A stretch of 47,151 nt of DNA from Comamonadaceae bacterium (GTDB lineage: Bacteria > Pseudomonadota > Gammaproteobacteria > Burkholderiales > Burkholderiaceae_C). Location: contig CANFWH010000015.1 of NCBI GenBank assembly GCA_947450645.1, positions 1 through 47,151 on the forward strand, given 5' to 3'. How positions within the stretch are numbered: position 1 is the first letter of the stretch; the number at the start of each line of letters is the position of its first letter. Below are positions 6,173 to 15,034 of this stretch, piece by piece. Below the pieces are notes generated by a model, which had not been told where the DNA came from, ran no database searches, and saw only the letters and a list, made by a program, of their open reading frames with translations. Position numbers and translations under genes: made by a program.

Positions 6173-9100
6173 ATGACACGCAAACAGATCACCGACAAAC
6201 TGATTCAAGCCATCCCCATCTTCATCTGCACCCTCACGATGGCGTTCGCGTTTTGGGTGGTCTCTATTACCGAAGCAAAGGCGCAAACAGAGGGCCAAAG
6301 TGAAGGCGAGCAGATGGAGCAGAGCTTTAAAAAATTAGCGCCTGACGAAGAATCAAAACTGCGAGCCATCATTGCGGAACCGACGCGCAAAGACGTACTC
6401 ACGCTTAAGCTAGAAATGCAAGTCGAAGATAAATTAAGAGCATCACAAAAACTAGGCGATCCCAATATCAAGGTCAGTGTTTTGCGCGAGGCCATTGAAC
6501 TATTGCCAGGGGCAAAGTATCGGCAAACCCTGGCTCGTGAGTTACTCAACCGAGGCGATATTGAAGAAGGCAATCGCTGGATGGAAGAGGCGCTTAAAGC
6601 CGCCGCCAATGATTATCAGCGTGCGTTTTATCTTGGCAATTTCGCTAATGACCTTTACAGTCAAAATAAGGATGTCGAAGCTCGGGCAACAATCGAGAAA
6701 GCAGAACAACTGCTAAAGAACATAAGCCCGAAACAAGAATGGCAACAACGTGAAGTGCAGCGAACACTCTCGAGCTTAAGCAGCACCAAGTCGTATTTGT
6801 ATGAGCGCAAGGGTAAAAATGTGCAAGCGATTGATGCTGCGGATGTCTCTGTGCAGCATGCACGGAATGCGACGAAGTTATTAACGCAGTCTCAGCGCGA
6901 GCTTGACAAGTTCTATACCTATGATGATCTCGGCGGTCGATTATTTCGAAAATTCAACGCTCTTATTGAAGCCAAGAAATTGGCGCAAGCTGAACCTGTT
7001 ATGCAGGAGTTTTTGCGCTTATTTCAAGAGGTTGAATTACCACCGATTGGACGCGCAAACGCTATCGCTAATGCCGCGCGTCTGCGCTTTAATCAGCGCG
7101 AATTTCTACAAGAGGAAAAGCTAGAGCGACAAGCTCTAGCAATGACCCAACAACTCAATCTAGATCACACCGATCCTCGGATTCTTAATCGTCAACAATG
7201 GGTTGCCATCGCACTCTTTGGCCAAAAACGCTACAAAGAATCAGTGGCTGTATTTGACTCTTTAGACCAGCTAGCTGGCGACGATCCAAAGTTGAAGGCA
7301 CGTGTACGTTTTAGCAGTGCCCGTGGACGCTCCTACCTCTTCAACAATATGCCCGCGCAAGCCTTGCCCCTATTGGCCTCCAACGCAGAAGGCAGCGCCA
7401 AGCGCTACGGACTCTACCCCTCTGGCGCACAGCATTTCTTCACCGCACAAGCCTCGGGGCTGCAAGGCGTGGCGCTGTGGCGCATTGGCACGGCCGAATC
7501 CAAAGCGCAGGCTTACCCGCTTTTGCAAGCTTCGGTGCGCGACTACATGGTGCCTGAAAACATGGACTACTTAGAGAACATCGGCATCCGCAAAGAAGTG
7601 CGTGAACTCATTTTTTCGACTTACCTAGAGGCGGCTTCGCAGGTCAATACCGCCGATGCTGTAGCCGCTCTTGGCGTTGCCGATTGGCTACGCGGCGGCT
7701 TGGTGCAAGAAGCGCTGAGCGACGCGGCCATTCGCGCTGCAGCGACTAACGAAGCCTTAGCAGATTTAGTGCGCCGCGACCAAGACGCGCGTAACGAAAT
7801 CAAAGGCCTGCGCAACTTCTTGGGTGGCGAATCGGGCGGCGTAGCCTCCCCGCTGCCAAGCGTTGCCGCGCAAATGCGCGAGCGAATCAACTTGCTAGAA
7901 AAATCACGCACTGAGCTGCAAGCACAAATCAAAGCCAAGTTTCCTGATTACGAAAAACTGGTGCGCCCGCTGCCGCCCTCCACTGCCGAGATTCAGGCGC
8001 GGCTCTCGAGAAACGAAGCGCTGGTTGTCCTCCAACCCACCGACGACGCAACGTACGTGTGGACGATCTCCACAGACGGCACGGGTGACTTCTTTCGCGC
8101 AAACGTGAGCAATGCGCAACTCGTTCGCTTAGTCCGTCGCCTGCGCACCACGCTAGACGTGGCGGGAATAGACGCGAATCGTCGTCCTGCCTTCGATCAC
8201 GCTGCCGCACAAGAAATCTACAGCAAGCTGCTAGCCCCCGTCCAGCAAGGGCTGGCAGGTAAAACTAGTCTCATCGTCGCGGCTGGTGGCGTGCTGGGGC
8301 AGATTCCGTTTGGAGTGCTGGAGACTGCCGCCAAAGATTCGTGGCTCATCAAACAAGCTGCTATCACGCACGTACCCAGCGTTGCTGCTTGGCTGTCCAT
8401 GCGGGCTCTGCCGCATCATGAAGCGGCCCAGCCCATGCTGGCTTGGGGTGACCCGCTATTCAATCTGGCGATGGCGAGTAGTGCCAAATCGTCCACTGGC
8501 GAAGTGCGCAAAGTAGTGTTGACTCGCGCCAGCACCACCGTCGATTTAGAAAAAGAAGACCCGCGCAGCGCTTTGAAGTACGCGGATATTCCTGCACTAC
8601 CCGAGACGCGAGACGAGTTGCTGGCGATTGCTAAAACACTACACGCAGATGCTCGCCGAGATTTAATTTTAGGCAGTGCCGCCACACGGGAAAGCGTGCT
8701 GAAAGAAAACAAAAACGGCAACCTTGCCAAGCAGCGAGTGATCGCATTTGCAACCCACGGACTCATGGCTGGCGACCTGCCCAACCTCACGCAGCCCGCA
8801 CTGGCTATGGCTGGCACAAGGGACGATGCCGCAAATGTGCTAGCGCCGCTGCTCACGTTAGAGGATGTACTCACGCTCAAACTGAACGCGGACTGGGTGG
8901 TGCTGTCGGCTTGCAACACCGCCGCAGCGGATGGTAAAGCAGAGGAAGCCTTATCGGGCTTGGCACGTGGGTTCTTTTATGCGGGTAGCCGAAGCTTGCT
9001 GGTGACACACTGGGCGGTGGATAGTGAAAGCGCAATGACGCTGACGACGGAGACGTTTAAGAATTACCAGAGCAAGCCACAAGAGGCTAAAGCCGAATCA

Positions 9101-9196
9101 CTGCGCCAAGCCATGCTGACGGTGATGAACAATCCAGCTACGGCGCATCCGACTTACTGGGCGCCTTATGCGCTAGTGGGGGATGGGGCGCGATGA
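6173..9196 (+). CDS. TPR-CHAT caspase-like protease, membrane/periplasm targeted
   Basis: From the ATG at 6173 (GACGGAG ribosome site) the protein is 1007 aa. It begins with a hydrophobic segment (IPIFICTLTMAFAFWVVSI) that is a signal peptide or anchor ending near AKA-Q. Residues ~60-520 are helical repeats of TPR type. The C-terminal ~300 residues are a CHAT domain: the catalytic His is in FATHGL (H862) and the Cys in LSACNTA (C914), followed by the usual GLARGFFYAGSRSLLVTHW. CHAT proteins are separase/caspase-like proteases often activated by partner proteins. Most CHAT proteins known from defence systems are cytoplasmic, so the export signal is notable. An upstream in-frame start at 6086 would span the palindromic element and is rejected. 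Confidence 0.9.
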   Translation: MTRKQITDKLIQAIPIFICTLTMAFAFWVVSITEAKAQTEGQSEGEQMEQSFKKLAPDEESKLRAIIAEPTRKDVLTLKLEMQVEDKLRASQKLGDPNIKVSVLREAIELLPGAKYRQTLARELLNRGDIEEGNRWMEEALKAAANDYQRAFYLGNFANDLYSQNKDVEARATIEKAEQLLKNISPKQEWQQREVQRTLSSLSSTKSYLYERKGKNVQAIDAADVSVQHARNATKLLTQSQRELDKFYTYDDLGGRLFRKFNALIEAKKLAQAEPVMQEFLRLFQEVELPPIGRANAIANAARLRFNQREFLQEEKLERQALAMTQQLNLDHTDPRILNRQQWVAIALFGQKRYKESVAVFDSLDQLAGDDPKLKARVRFSSARGRSYLFNNMPAQALPLLASNAEGSAKRYGLYPSGAQHFFTAQASGLQGVALWRIGTAESKAQAYPLLQASVRDYMVPENMDYLENIGIRKEVRELIFSTYLEAASQVNTADAVAALGVADWLRGGLVQEALSDAAIRAAATNEALADLVRRDQDARNEIKGLRNFLGGESGGVASPLPSVAAQMRERINLLEKSRTELQAQIKAKFPDYEKLVRPLPPSTAEIQARLSRNEALVVLQPTDDATYVWTISTDGTGDFFRANVSNAQLVRLVRRLRTTLDVAGIDANRRPAFDHAAAQEIYSKLLAPVQQGLAGKTSLIVAAGGVLGQIPFGVLETAAKDSWLIKQAAITHVPSVAAWLSMRALPHHEAAQPMLAWGDPLFNLAMASSAKSSTGEVRKVVLTRASTTVDLEKEDPRSALKYADIPALPETRDELLAIAKTLHADARRDLILGSAATRESVLKENKNGNLAKQRVIAFATHGLMAGDLPNLTQPALAMAGTRDDAANVLAPLLTLEDVLTLKLNADWVVLSACNTAAADGKAEEALSGLARGFFYAGSRSLLVTHWAVDSESAMTLTTETFKNYQSKPQEAKAESLRQAMLTVMNNPATAHPTYWAPYALVGDGAR

Positions 9197-9218
9197 ACTA
9201 GGCAAAGAAGGCTGATCT

Positions 9219-9530
9219 TTAAGCCAAGCGAGGAGATGAAGCTGGCAAAAATTCAAACTGAAGGCGCTTACCCAGCGCAGCGGCATACTTCTGTAGCGTT
9301 GCAATTGATGGTGAGGGTTTGCCGCTAACCAACGCAGCTTCTAATCGTGCAATAGCTGGCGCCTTGGTGCCCATACGCTCAGCCACCTGCGACTGCGTCA
9401 AACCTGCATCAGCACGTGCACGCAAGATGGCATCCAGCATCGGCATTTCATCACGCTCAAGGCGCTCGTACTCGGCACGAACGCCAGCATCAGCCAAGGC
9501 TTTTGTTTTGAATTGGTCATATGTCAACAT
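9219..9530 (-). CDS. XRE-family antitoxin (HigA-like)
   Basis: The 103-aa protein has an N-terminal helical part, then a Cro/C1 helix-turn-helix: ARADAGLTQSQVAERMGTK with APAIARLEA as recognition helix, then PSIATLQKYAAALGKRL. It follows the toxin gene by 2 bp, the toxin-first order typical of higBA loci. It should neutralise the toxin and repress the shared promoter. The gene converges with the CHAT gene, whose stop lies only 22 bp away. Confidence 0.85.
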   Translation of the reverse strand: MLTYDQFKTKALADAGVRAEYERLERDEMPMLDAILRARADAGLTQSQVAERMGTKAPAIARLEAALVSGKPSPSIATLQKYAAALGKRLQFEFLPASSPRLA

Positions 9531-9532
9531 GG

Positions 9533-9862
9533 CTAGTTTCTCCCTTTCACTTCCGTTAAGCGCTTTTGCGCAATCGCCATTTCATTGGCAGGAATCTTGT
9601 CCGTCTTCTTCACAAAACTGTGCAGCACCACAATACGCCGCCCCACCAAAGTGCAATACATCACGCGGGCAATGCCCTCCATGCCCTTGAGCCGCATTTC
9701 AAACAAACCATCGCCAAGCGCCTTGGTATGTGGCTCGCCAAGATTCGGGCCGTGTTCCAACATGCGTCCTGACAAGCTCACAAACCGTGCCAGCAATGTT
9801 TTGGGTAGGGAAAATAAATCCATTTGGCATTGCTCGTCGTAAAAGCTAATTGTGTATGGCAT
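9533..9862 (-). CDS. RelE/HigB-superfamily toxin (Gp49-like)
   Basis: The 109-aa protein has the profile of the phage-derived Gp49-like/HigB group of the RelE superfamily: LSGRMLEHGPNLGEPHTKALGDGLFEMRLKG, split here as GPNLGEPHTKAL and GLFEMRLKG, then ARVMYCTLVGRRIVVLHSFVKKTDKIP. Members cleave mRNA, usually at the ribosome. The motif HSFVKKTDKIP, with the Lys pair, is the conserved C-terminal signature. The pair stands on the opposite strand to the caspase cluster and back to back with the CHASE2 operon. Confidence 0.85.
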   Translation of the reverse strand: MPYTISFYDEQCQMDLFSLPKTLLARFVSLSGRMLEHGPNLGEPHTKALGDGLFEMRLKGMEGIARVMYCTLVGRRIVVLHSFVKKTDKIPANEMAIAQKRLTEVKGRN

Positions 9863-9873
9863 GCGCCAAATAA

Positions 9874-9887
9874 TAACATATTTGTTA
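9874..9887. promoter_or_regulatory. Likely toxin-antitoxin operator
   Basis: TAACA-TATT-TGTTA is a 5-bp dyad 12 bp upstream of the toxin start, in the position expected for antitoxin autorepression. TTGTTA (9882-9887) inside it is also the best -35 candidate for the divergent CHASE2 operon, 18 bp from TATAAA of element 3. Confidence 0.45.
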
Positions 9888-9898
9888 ATAATTTAAGC

Positions 9899-9918
9899 CG
9901 CCTCCTATAAACATAGGA
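9899..9918. promoter_or_regulatory. Shared palindromic element, copy 3
   Basis: It is an exact 20-base copy of the elements at 4959 and 6097, 76 bp before the CHASE2 gene ATG. A second small dyad TCCTAG-CTT-CTAGGA follows at 9927-9941 in the leader. Confidence 0.75.
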
Positions 9919-9974
9919 TGTCCAAATCCTAGCTTCTAGGAAATAATGGCGGCATCTTTTAAAAATGATTCGCC

Positions 9975-11612
9975 ATGAAAAACCTCATTGACCGCCTCAA
10001 AGCTCTGAAAGGCTTGGCTGCCCTACCCATTCACACGGTGACGTGGGGCTTGGTCATTGTTTTTTCGGGCTGGATTGTGCTAGACCTCACGTATTTAAAG
10101 CTCTCCAGCGGCTTGTCTCAAACGACGTATGACGCCATGGTGAAGCATCGGCTCTATGCTTCACCGCCTGACCCTCGGCTGGTGATTGTGGATATTGACG
10201 AAGCAACGCTTGCGTACATGGCGGGTGAGTTTGGCCGCTGGCCTTGGCCGCGCGATACGCTGGCCAGTGTGCAAGACTTCATCGAGCATCAAGAGCCATT
10301 GGCGATTGTGTGGGACATCGCTTTTGCTGATGCCGACCGTTTAAGCCCTGGCGGCGATGCTGCGTTTAACGCCTCGGCTGCGCGTAGCCCGCATAGCCAC
10401 TACTCGGTGATTCGCCTCCCTCCCGCCAACGACAACCAGAGTCGCCTTGGCCGTGAAAATTTGCCCACGCTTTGGGTGCGCCCCGCTGATGCAGCTCACA
10501 GCGCAAGCCTCAGCAAACTTGCCGCTATCGTGCCCGTGCTACCTAACATCGCGGCTGGCAAGCTAGGTTTTAACAATGGCTATCCTGATAGCGATGGCGT
10601 GTTACGCCGCTATCGTTATTCGGAAGAGTTAGCCGATGGCTCAGTGATTCAATCCACGCCCATGAGTGTGGCGGGTGATATCAATCCATCTTTGACCCAG
10701 CAACTCATCAGCATCCCTAAAAATTTAAACAAGCAAGGCATCGATGGCGGCACCTTAATTGCTTGGCGCAAGCGTGCAGATGCTTACCCCAAAATCAGTT
10801 TTGCCGATGTATTTATCAAAGCCGAAGGCGGCAAGCCCAAGGTGGACGTGGCTTCGTTTAAAGGCAAGGTGGTCATCGTTGGTTCTACCGCCCCTAGCTT
10901 GCACGATCAACACCCCACGCCACTGGTAGCATTTCAAGCGGGCGTGGAAAGCCTTGCCAACGTAACCGACAACGCCATCAATGCGCGATTTGTACTAGAG
11001 GTGCCGCGTTGGATTCAAGCCTTGATTGCTATTGGTCTTTGCGCTGCGCTGGCGTTTTGGGTGCGCCGTTTTGGCATTTCATCGCTCGACGGTGCGTTGG
11101 TAATTTTGCCTGGTGCGTTACTTGGCATCAGCTATCTATCGTTGAATTTTTTGCCCGTGTTTTTAGATTTGCAATTAGCCGCCAGCGCGGTACTTTTGTT
11201 TTTAGCGGCGCTGCGAGCTTGGAATAATTTCAGGCGCAACTATTGGTGCAACCTGCCAGAACATTGGCTAGCAGACGCGCAGGTCACGACGGATCAGACT
11301 TTGCACTTGATGGCCTTGCAAAGCAACAACCATTCGCCGTTTGCCGATACAGGGCTTGACCACCTCATGGACTTGTTAGAAGCGCACGCCCCCAACTGCC
11401 GCGTGGTCGGCGGCGATGCCACCGCCGCTTGGCCTGCCAAACTGCGCTGGTCTGAGCTGGCTTGTCACACCACACTCATGGGCCCCTTAGATCAACTCAC
11501 CGGGCTTTCCAAAACCTTGCCCAGCCATTTATCGGCGGATCACATTACAAGGCTCGCCTCGCCGATCACCAAGGTGAGCATTGCCAAAACTATTTTTAGG
11601 AGTCCCACATGA
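9975..11612 (+). CDS. CHASE2-domain membrane sensor protein without recognised output domain
   Basis: The 545-aa protein has one N-terminal membrane segment (residues ~20-42), a large extracytoplasmic CHASE2 domain (RLVIVDIDEATLAYMAGEFGRWPWPR, i.e. VIVDIDE and GRWPWPRD, later KGKVVIVGSTAP and FQAGVES), then three C-terminal membrane segments (~345-425). The last ~120 residues face the cytoplasm and I do not recognise them; they are not a cyclase, kinase or HTH. CHASE2 proteins usually end in a signalling output, so this one may signal by protein contact. It starts the operon behind element 3 and overlaps the metacaspase gene by 4 bp (ATGA). Confidence 0.88.
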   Translation: MKNLIDRLKALKGLAALPIHTVTWGLVIVFSGWIVLDLTYLKLSSGLSQTTYDAMVKHRLYASPPDPRLVIVDIDEATLAYMAGEFGRWPWPRDTLASVQDFIEHQEPLAIVWDIAFADADRLSPGGDAAFNASAARSPHSHYSVIRLPPANDNQSRLGRENLPTLWVRPADAAHSASLSKLAAIVPVLPNIAAGKLGFNNGYPDSDGVLRRYRYSEELADGSVIQSTPMSVAGDINPSLTQQLISIPKNLNKQGIDGGTLIAWRKRADAYPKISFADVFIKAEGGKPKVDVASFKGKVVIVGSTAPSLHDQHPTPLVAFQAGVESLANVTDNAINARFVLEVPRWIQALIAIGLCAALAFWVRRFGISSLDGALVILPGALLGISYLSLNFLPVFLDLQLAASAVLLFLAALRAWNNFRRNYWCNLPEHWLADAQVTTDQTLHLMALQSNNHSPFADTGLDHLMDLLEAHAPNCRVVGGDATAAWPAKLRWSELACHTTLMGPLDQLTGLSKTLPSHLSADHITRLASPITKVSIAKTIFRSPT

Positions 11613-13423
11613 AAACAAAACTACGCCAAACGCTCACTGCGATTTGCCTCGCAAGCCTTGCTGGTTATGCCCTAGCGCAGAGCTCATCCTTGACTAGAGC
11701 TGCTGAGTTGCGTTCTGACAAGCTCGCCAGCAGCAGCGTGGTCTCACAGTTGGTCGTTGGCTCTGCCGTGCAAGTCGTCAGTCTTGAGGGCGGTTGGGCG
11801 CAAGTTCAAGCAGGCGGCAAAACGGGCTGGGTGCGTGCCAGTAGTTTGGCGCTCAGCAGCGGTGCGTCTAATGCCTCCACTGTGGCCGCAGGTCGTGATG
11901 CCAAAGGCAATGTGGCTTTAACGCTTGGCGTGCGCAGCATTGGTGGCAAACCTTTGGAGGAGCGCAGCAATCGTCACGCGCTCATCATCGACATTGGCAA
12001 ATACGAGCCTGCCAGCATCCCCGAACTACCAGGCGCACACGTCGACCGAGAATCGGCTACACAAATGGCGCGCGCCATGCAAGTGCCAACATCCAATATC
12101 ACCTACCTACAAGATGAACAAGCCACGGCAGATGGCATCCGCAGCGCGATTGCGGCACTGAATGCACGCGTGGCGGAGGGCGACCGTGTGTTCATCCATT
12201 ACTCGGGGCATGGCACGCGCTATATGGATAAAGAGATAGGCGGCTGCGTAGAAGCGCTCTTAGCCTACGAGGGCACGACCGATGCTGTGATTCCGAACAA
12301 AGAGATGGCGACGCTGCTTGCGCCTATTACCAACAAGACCGACAAGCTATTTGTGATGTACGACGCGTGCCACTCGGGCGGCATCATTAGCGACGCCTCG
12401 ACTGTGCGCACGCGTGGGCTCTTTAACAGCAACGACGAAGGTGCGCTGCGCCCTAAATTTGCAGGCATCAGCGAAGAGTGCAGCAAACCCGTCAATATGA
12501 AAACGCGCAACTTGATGGTGGAGGTTGTGGCACAAAAAGCACTGCCGCAGGACATCGTGCACATTGCAAGCTCGCGCAACGACGAAGTGAGTTTTGACGA
12601 TGAGCAAAAAGGCGGATTGGCAACCGAATTCATGCGCGACTGTATGCTGCGCGATGCAAAAGATTTGGATAACTCGGGCTCGATCAGCATCGATGAAATG
12701 CGTCAATGCGCACAAACCAAAATGAACGACCGCATGAAGGGTGATCCGCTTTATAAAGCGCCCAACATTTCCCTTACGGGCAATGCCAATTTTGTGCCCG
12801 CATGGTTTAGTCAATCGGCCCCGCAGGCCACAGCAGCTGTGGCTTCCACGAGTGCCAATACGCCAGTACCAACCATTTTGGCTCTACCGCTCACGGGCGA
12901 GCAAGCACTCAAACGTTTGTTTGACCAGCGAGATGGCAAACGCAAAGTACAAGTGTCCACAGCAAAATCGCAACTCAAAATTGGCCAAGACACGATGGAC
13001 TTTAGCGTGACCTCTAGCAAAGCGGGTTATGTGTATGTGGCACTTGCAGGGTCAGACAACAAATCGCTTTACGTTTTATTCCCCAACGATTTGGATAAAA
13101 ACAATCGCATCGAAGCAGGTCAAACAGTGACCTTGCCACGCCCCAGTTGGAAGATTAGGTCACAAGGTCCAGAAGGCACCAATCAGCTATTGGTATTTGT
13201 GAGCGATGGCCCGCGTGATTTGTCTAGTCTGTCCAAGAGCAAAGCAGGGCCATTTATTGTTTCACTCAATAACGCAGACGGACGCGCCGAACTGGGGGCA
13301 TTGATGACGAACTCCCAAGCAGGTGCAACCACCGCATGCAGCAGCGCTGCTGCACGAAAAGCAAATCCGCAATGCTCGGATGCCTTTGGTGCGGCGATGC
13401 TCGGTGTGGACGAGGTTCGTTAA
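11609..13423 (+). CDS. Exported SH3b-metacaspase-DUF4384 protein with EF-hand-like loop
   Basis: The 604-aa protein has a Sec signal peptide (cleavage near ALA-Q, residue 23), a bacterial SH3 domain (residues ~28-82; VQVVSLEGGWAQVQ, TGWVRASSL), then a C14 caspase/metacaspase domain from RHALIIDIGKY (residue ~122). Catalytic His is in HYSGHGTR (H201) and Cys in YDACHSGG (C254). Within the caspase region, DLDNSGSISIDE (residues 352-363) fits a canonical EF-hand calcium loop. The C-terminus (~430-560) resembles DUF4384, with SSKAGYVYVAL and LYVLFPN. SH3b domains often bind cell wall, so an envelope-facing, possibly Ca-dependent protease is inferred. Specificity is probably basic (Arg/Lys), as in metacaspases. 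Confidence 0.9.
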   Translation: MKTKLRQTLTAICLASLAGYALAQSSSLTRAAELRSDKLASSSVVSQLVVGSAVQVVSLEGGWAQVQAGGKTGWVRASSLALSSGASNASTVAAGRDAKGNVALTLGVRSIGGKPLEERSNRHALIIDIGKYEPASIPELPGAHVDRESATQMARAMQVPTSNITYLQDEQATADGIRSAIAALNARVAEGDRVFIHYSGHGTRYMDKEIGGCVEALLAYEGTTDAVIPNKEMATLLAPITNKTDKLFVMYDACHSGGIISDASTVRTRGLFNSNDEGALRPKFAGISEECSKPVNMKTRNLMVEVVAQKALPQDIVHIASSRNDEVSFDDEQKGGLATEFMRDCMLRDAKDLDNSGSISIDEMRQCAQTKMNDRMKGDPLYKAPNISLTGNANFVPAWFSQSAPQATAAVASTSANTPVPTILALPLTGEQALKRLFDQRDGKRKVQVSTAKSQLKIGQDTMDFSVTSSKAGYVYVALAGSDNKSLYVLFPNDLDKNNRIEAGQTVTLPRPSWKIRSQGPEGTNQLLVFVSDGPRDLSSLSKSKAGPFIVSLNNADGRAELGALMTNSQAGATTACSSAAARKANPQCSDAFGAAMLGVDEVR

Positions 13424-13441
13424 AGCTGAAATAATCACGCC

Positions 13442-15034
13442 ATGAGAGTCCTTCGCCCGCTCCTTTTAACTGCCATTATTTTTGGATGGTTATTGGTTGC
13501 GCACGCGCAAGTCGAGGGCGAAAGTCGGCTTGCACTCGTGATTGGTAATGCAACGTATAAAAATTCACCGCTGACCAATCCTGTCAATGATGTGCGATTG
13601 ATGGAGCGAACCTTGTCTGAGGCAGGCTTCACCGTCATCAAAGCCGAGAACGCCTCCCGTCGCGATATGCAGCGATTGATCCGCGATTTTGGCGAGAAGC
13701 TCAAGCAATCAGGCGGCGTGGGTTTGTTCTATTTTGCGGGGCACGGGGTGCAAGTCAAAGGCGCAAATTATCTCGTGCCTATTGATGCCGATATTCGCGC
13801 CGAAGATGAAGTCGCGTTTGACTCTATTGATGCGCAGTCTGTCTTAGAAAAAATGGAGACGGCCAAGAACCGCATCAACCTCATCATCCTAGACGCCTGC
13901 CGCGATAACCCTTTTGCCAAAGGCTCACGCTCCGCCAGCGCGGGACTTGCGACCATGAGCGCACCTAGCGGCTCGCTGGTTGCGTACTCCACGGCCCCAG
14001 GCTCGGTCGCATCGGATGGCTCTGGCAAAAATGGCCTCTACACACAGCATTTGGCGGCTGTCATGCGTATGCCAGACTTGCCCATTGAAGATGTTTTTAA
14101 ACGCGTGCGAGCAGGCGTTCGCAAAGACAGCGCCAACCAACAAACGCCTTGGGAAAACACAGCGCTGGAAGGCAATTTTTATTTCAAAAAATCAACCCCT
14201 ACACCTGTCGCTGCCCTTGCTGTGCCGATGCCCGCTCCCGCGCAAGCCACGCCGTCTGTGGCCTCACAGCCAGCTCCCAATATGATGGCTGTGGAGTTAG
14301 CGTACTGGGATAGCATCAAAACCAGCAATCGTCCATTCGAGTTAGAAGCCTATATCGAACAATTTCCAAATGGTTCTTTTGTTGGATTAGCCAAAGCGCG
14401 GCTGCGCTCGGTTGCCGACGAATTGGCAAAAACACGTGCTGCACAAACGACCACGCTCGCATTGGCCGCACCCACATCACCATCCCCGAATTCCGTCAAA
14501 GCTATAACCACAACCCCGACCATCACAAGTGCTAACACCAGTGGACTCATCGATTTAGTGCAGGGGCAACAGCTAGGGACACTCAAAATTGTTGACCGCG
14601 TGTTTAACACCAGCTTCGAAATCAAAGTCGCTGTACTTGAAAAAACAAAAGCGCACACATTGTTTAGCTCGGGTGACAAAGTGAATGCTGATGGGAAAGT
14701 CATACAAGCTCGATTTGGCGAAAACCTAGTGACCCTCAAACAAGGCGAGCTTTGGCATTTCCCTTTGAAAGCGGGCGATAAAGGAAAAGCCAGCATCAAA
14801 ATAGGAAACTCTGATGGCGATGTGGAATGGCAAATCAAACCAGACTCAGCCAGTGGCAGTTTTATTGTGCAAGCTGAATTTCGATTCATCCTGCTTAGTA
14901 TGAGCGGCAGTGGGCGTTACGGCGTTTGGACGGGCTCATATGACAGCAATCAAATGACGCCTGTTGCTAGCAAATACACCCAGTTTGGCAGCAATCAACG
15001 TCCTACCTTGATTACCACCTCGCTTGAGCCATGA
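13442..15034 (+). CDS. Exported caspase-like (peptidase C14) protein 1
   Basis: The 530-aa protein has a signal peptide (cleavage near AHA-Q, residue 22) followed directly by a p20-type caspase domain starting RLALVIGNATYKNSPLTNPVNDV. Catalytic residues are H101 (YFAGHGVQ) and C153 (LDACRDNPF). The motif after the domain, WDSIKTSNRPFELEAYIEQF, then PNGSFVGLAKARL (~residues 285-320), is a unit often found behind bacterial caspase domains. A Thr/Ser/Pro-rich linker (~330-365) leads to a C-terminal ~160-residue domain I do not recognise. It lies 18 bp after the metacaspase gene and overlaps the next caspase gene by 4 bp. Confidence 0.9.
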   Translation: MRVLRPLLLTAIIFGWLLVAHAQVEGESRLALVIGNATYKNSPLTNPVNDVRLMERTLSEAGFTVIKAENASRRDMQRLIRDFGEKLKQSGGVGLFYFAGHGVQVKGANYLVPIDADIRAEDEVAFDSIDAQSVLEKMETAKNRINLIILDACRDNPFAKGSRSASAGLATMSAPSGSLVAYSTAPGSVASDGSGKNGLYTQHLAAVMRMPDLPIEDVFKRVRAGVRKDSANQQTPWENTALEGNFYFKKSTPTPVAALAVPMPAPAQATPSVASQPAPNMMAVELAYWDSIKTSNRPFELEAYIEQFPNGSFVGLAKARLRSVADELAKTRAAQTTTLALAAPTSPSPNSVKAITTTPTITSANTSGLIDLVQGQQLGTLKIVDRVFNTSFEIKVAVLEKTKAHTLFSSGDKVNADGKVIQARFGENLVTLKQGELWHFPLKAGDKGKASIKIGNSDGDVEWQIKPDSASGSFIVQAEFRFILLSMSGSGRYGVWTGSYDSNQMTPVASKYTQFGSNQRPTLITTSLEP

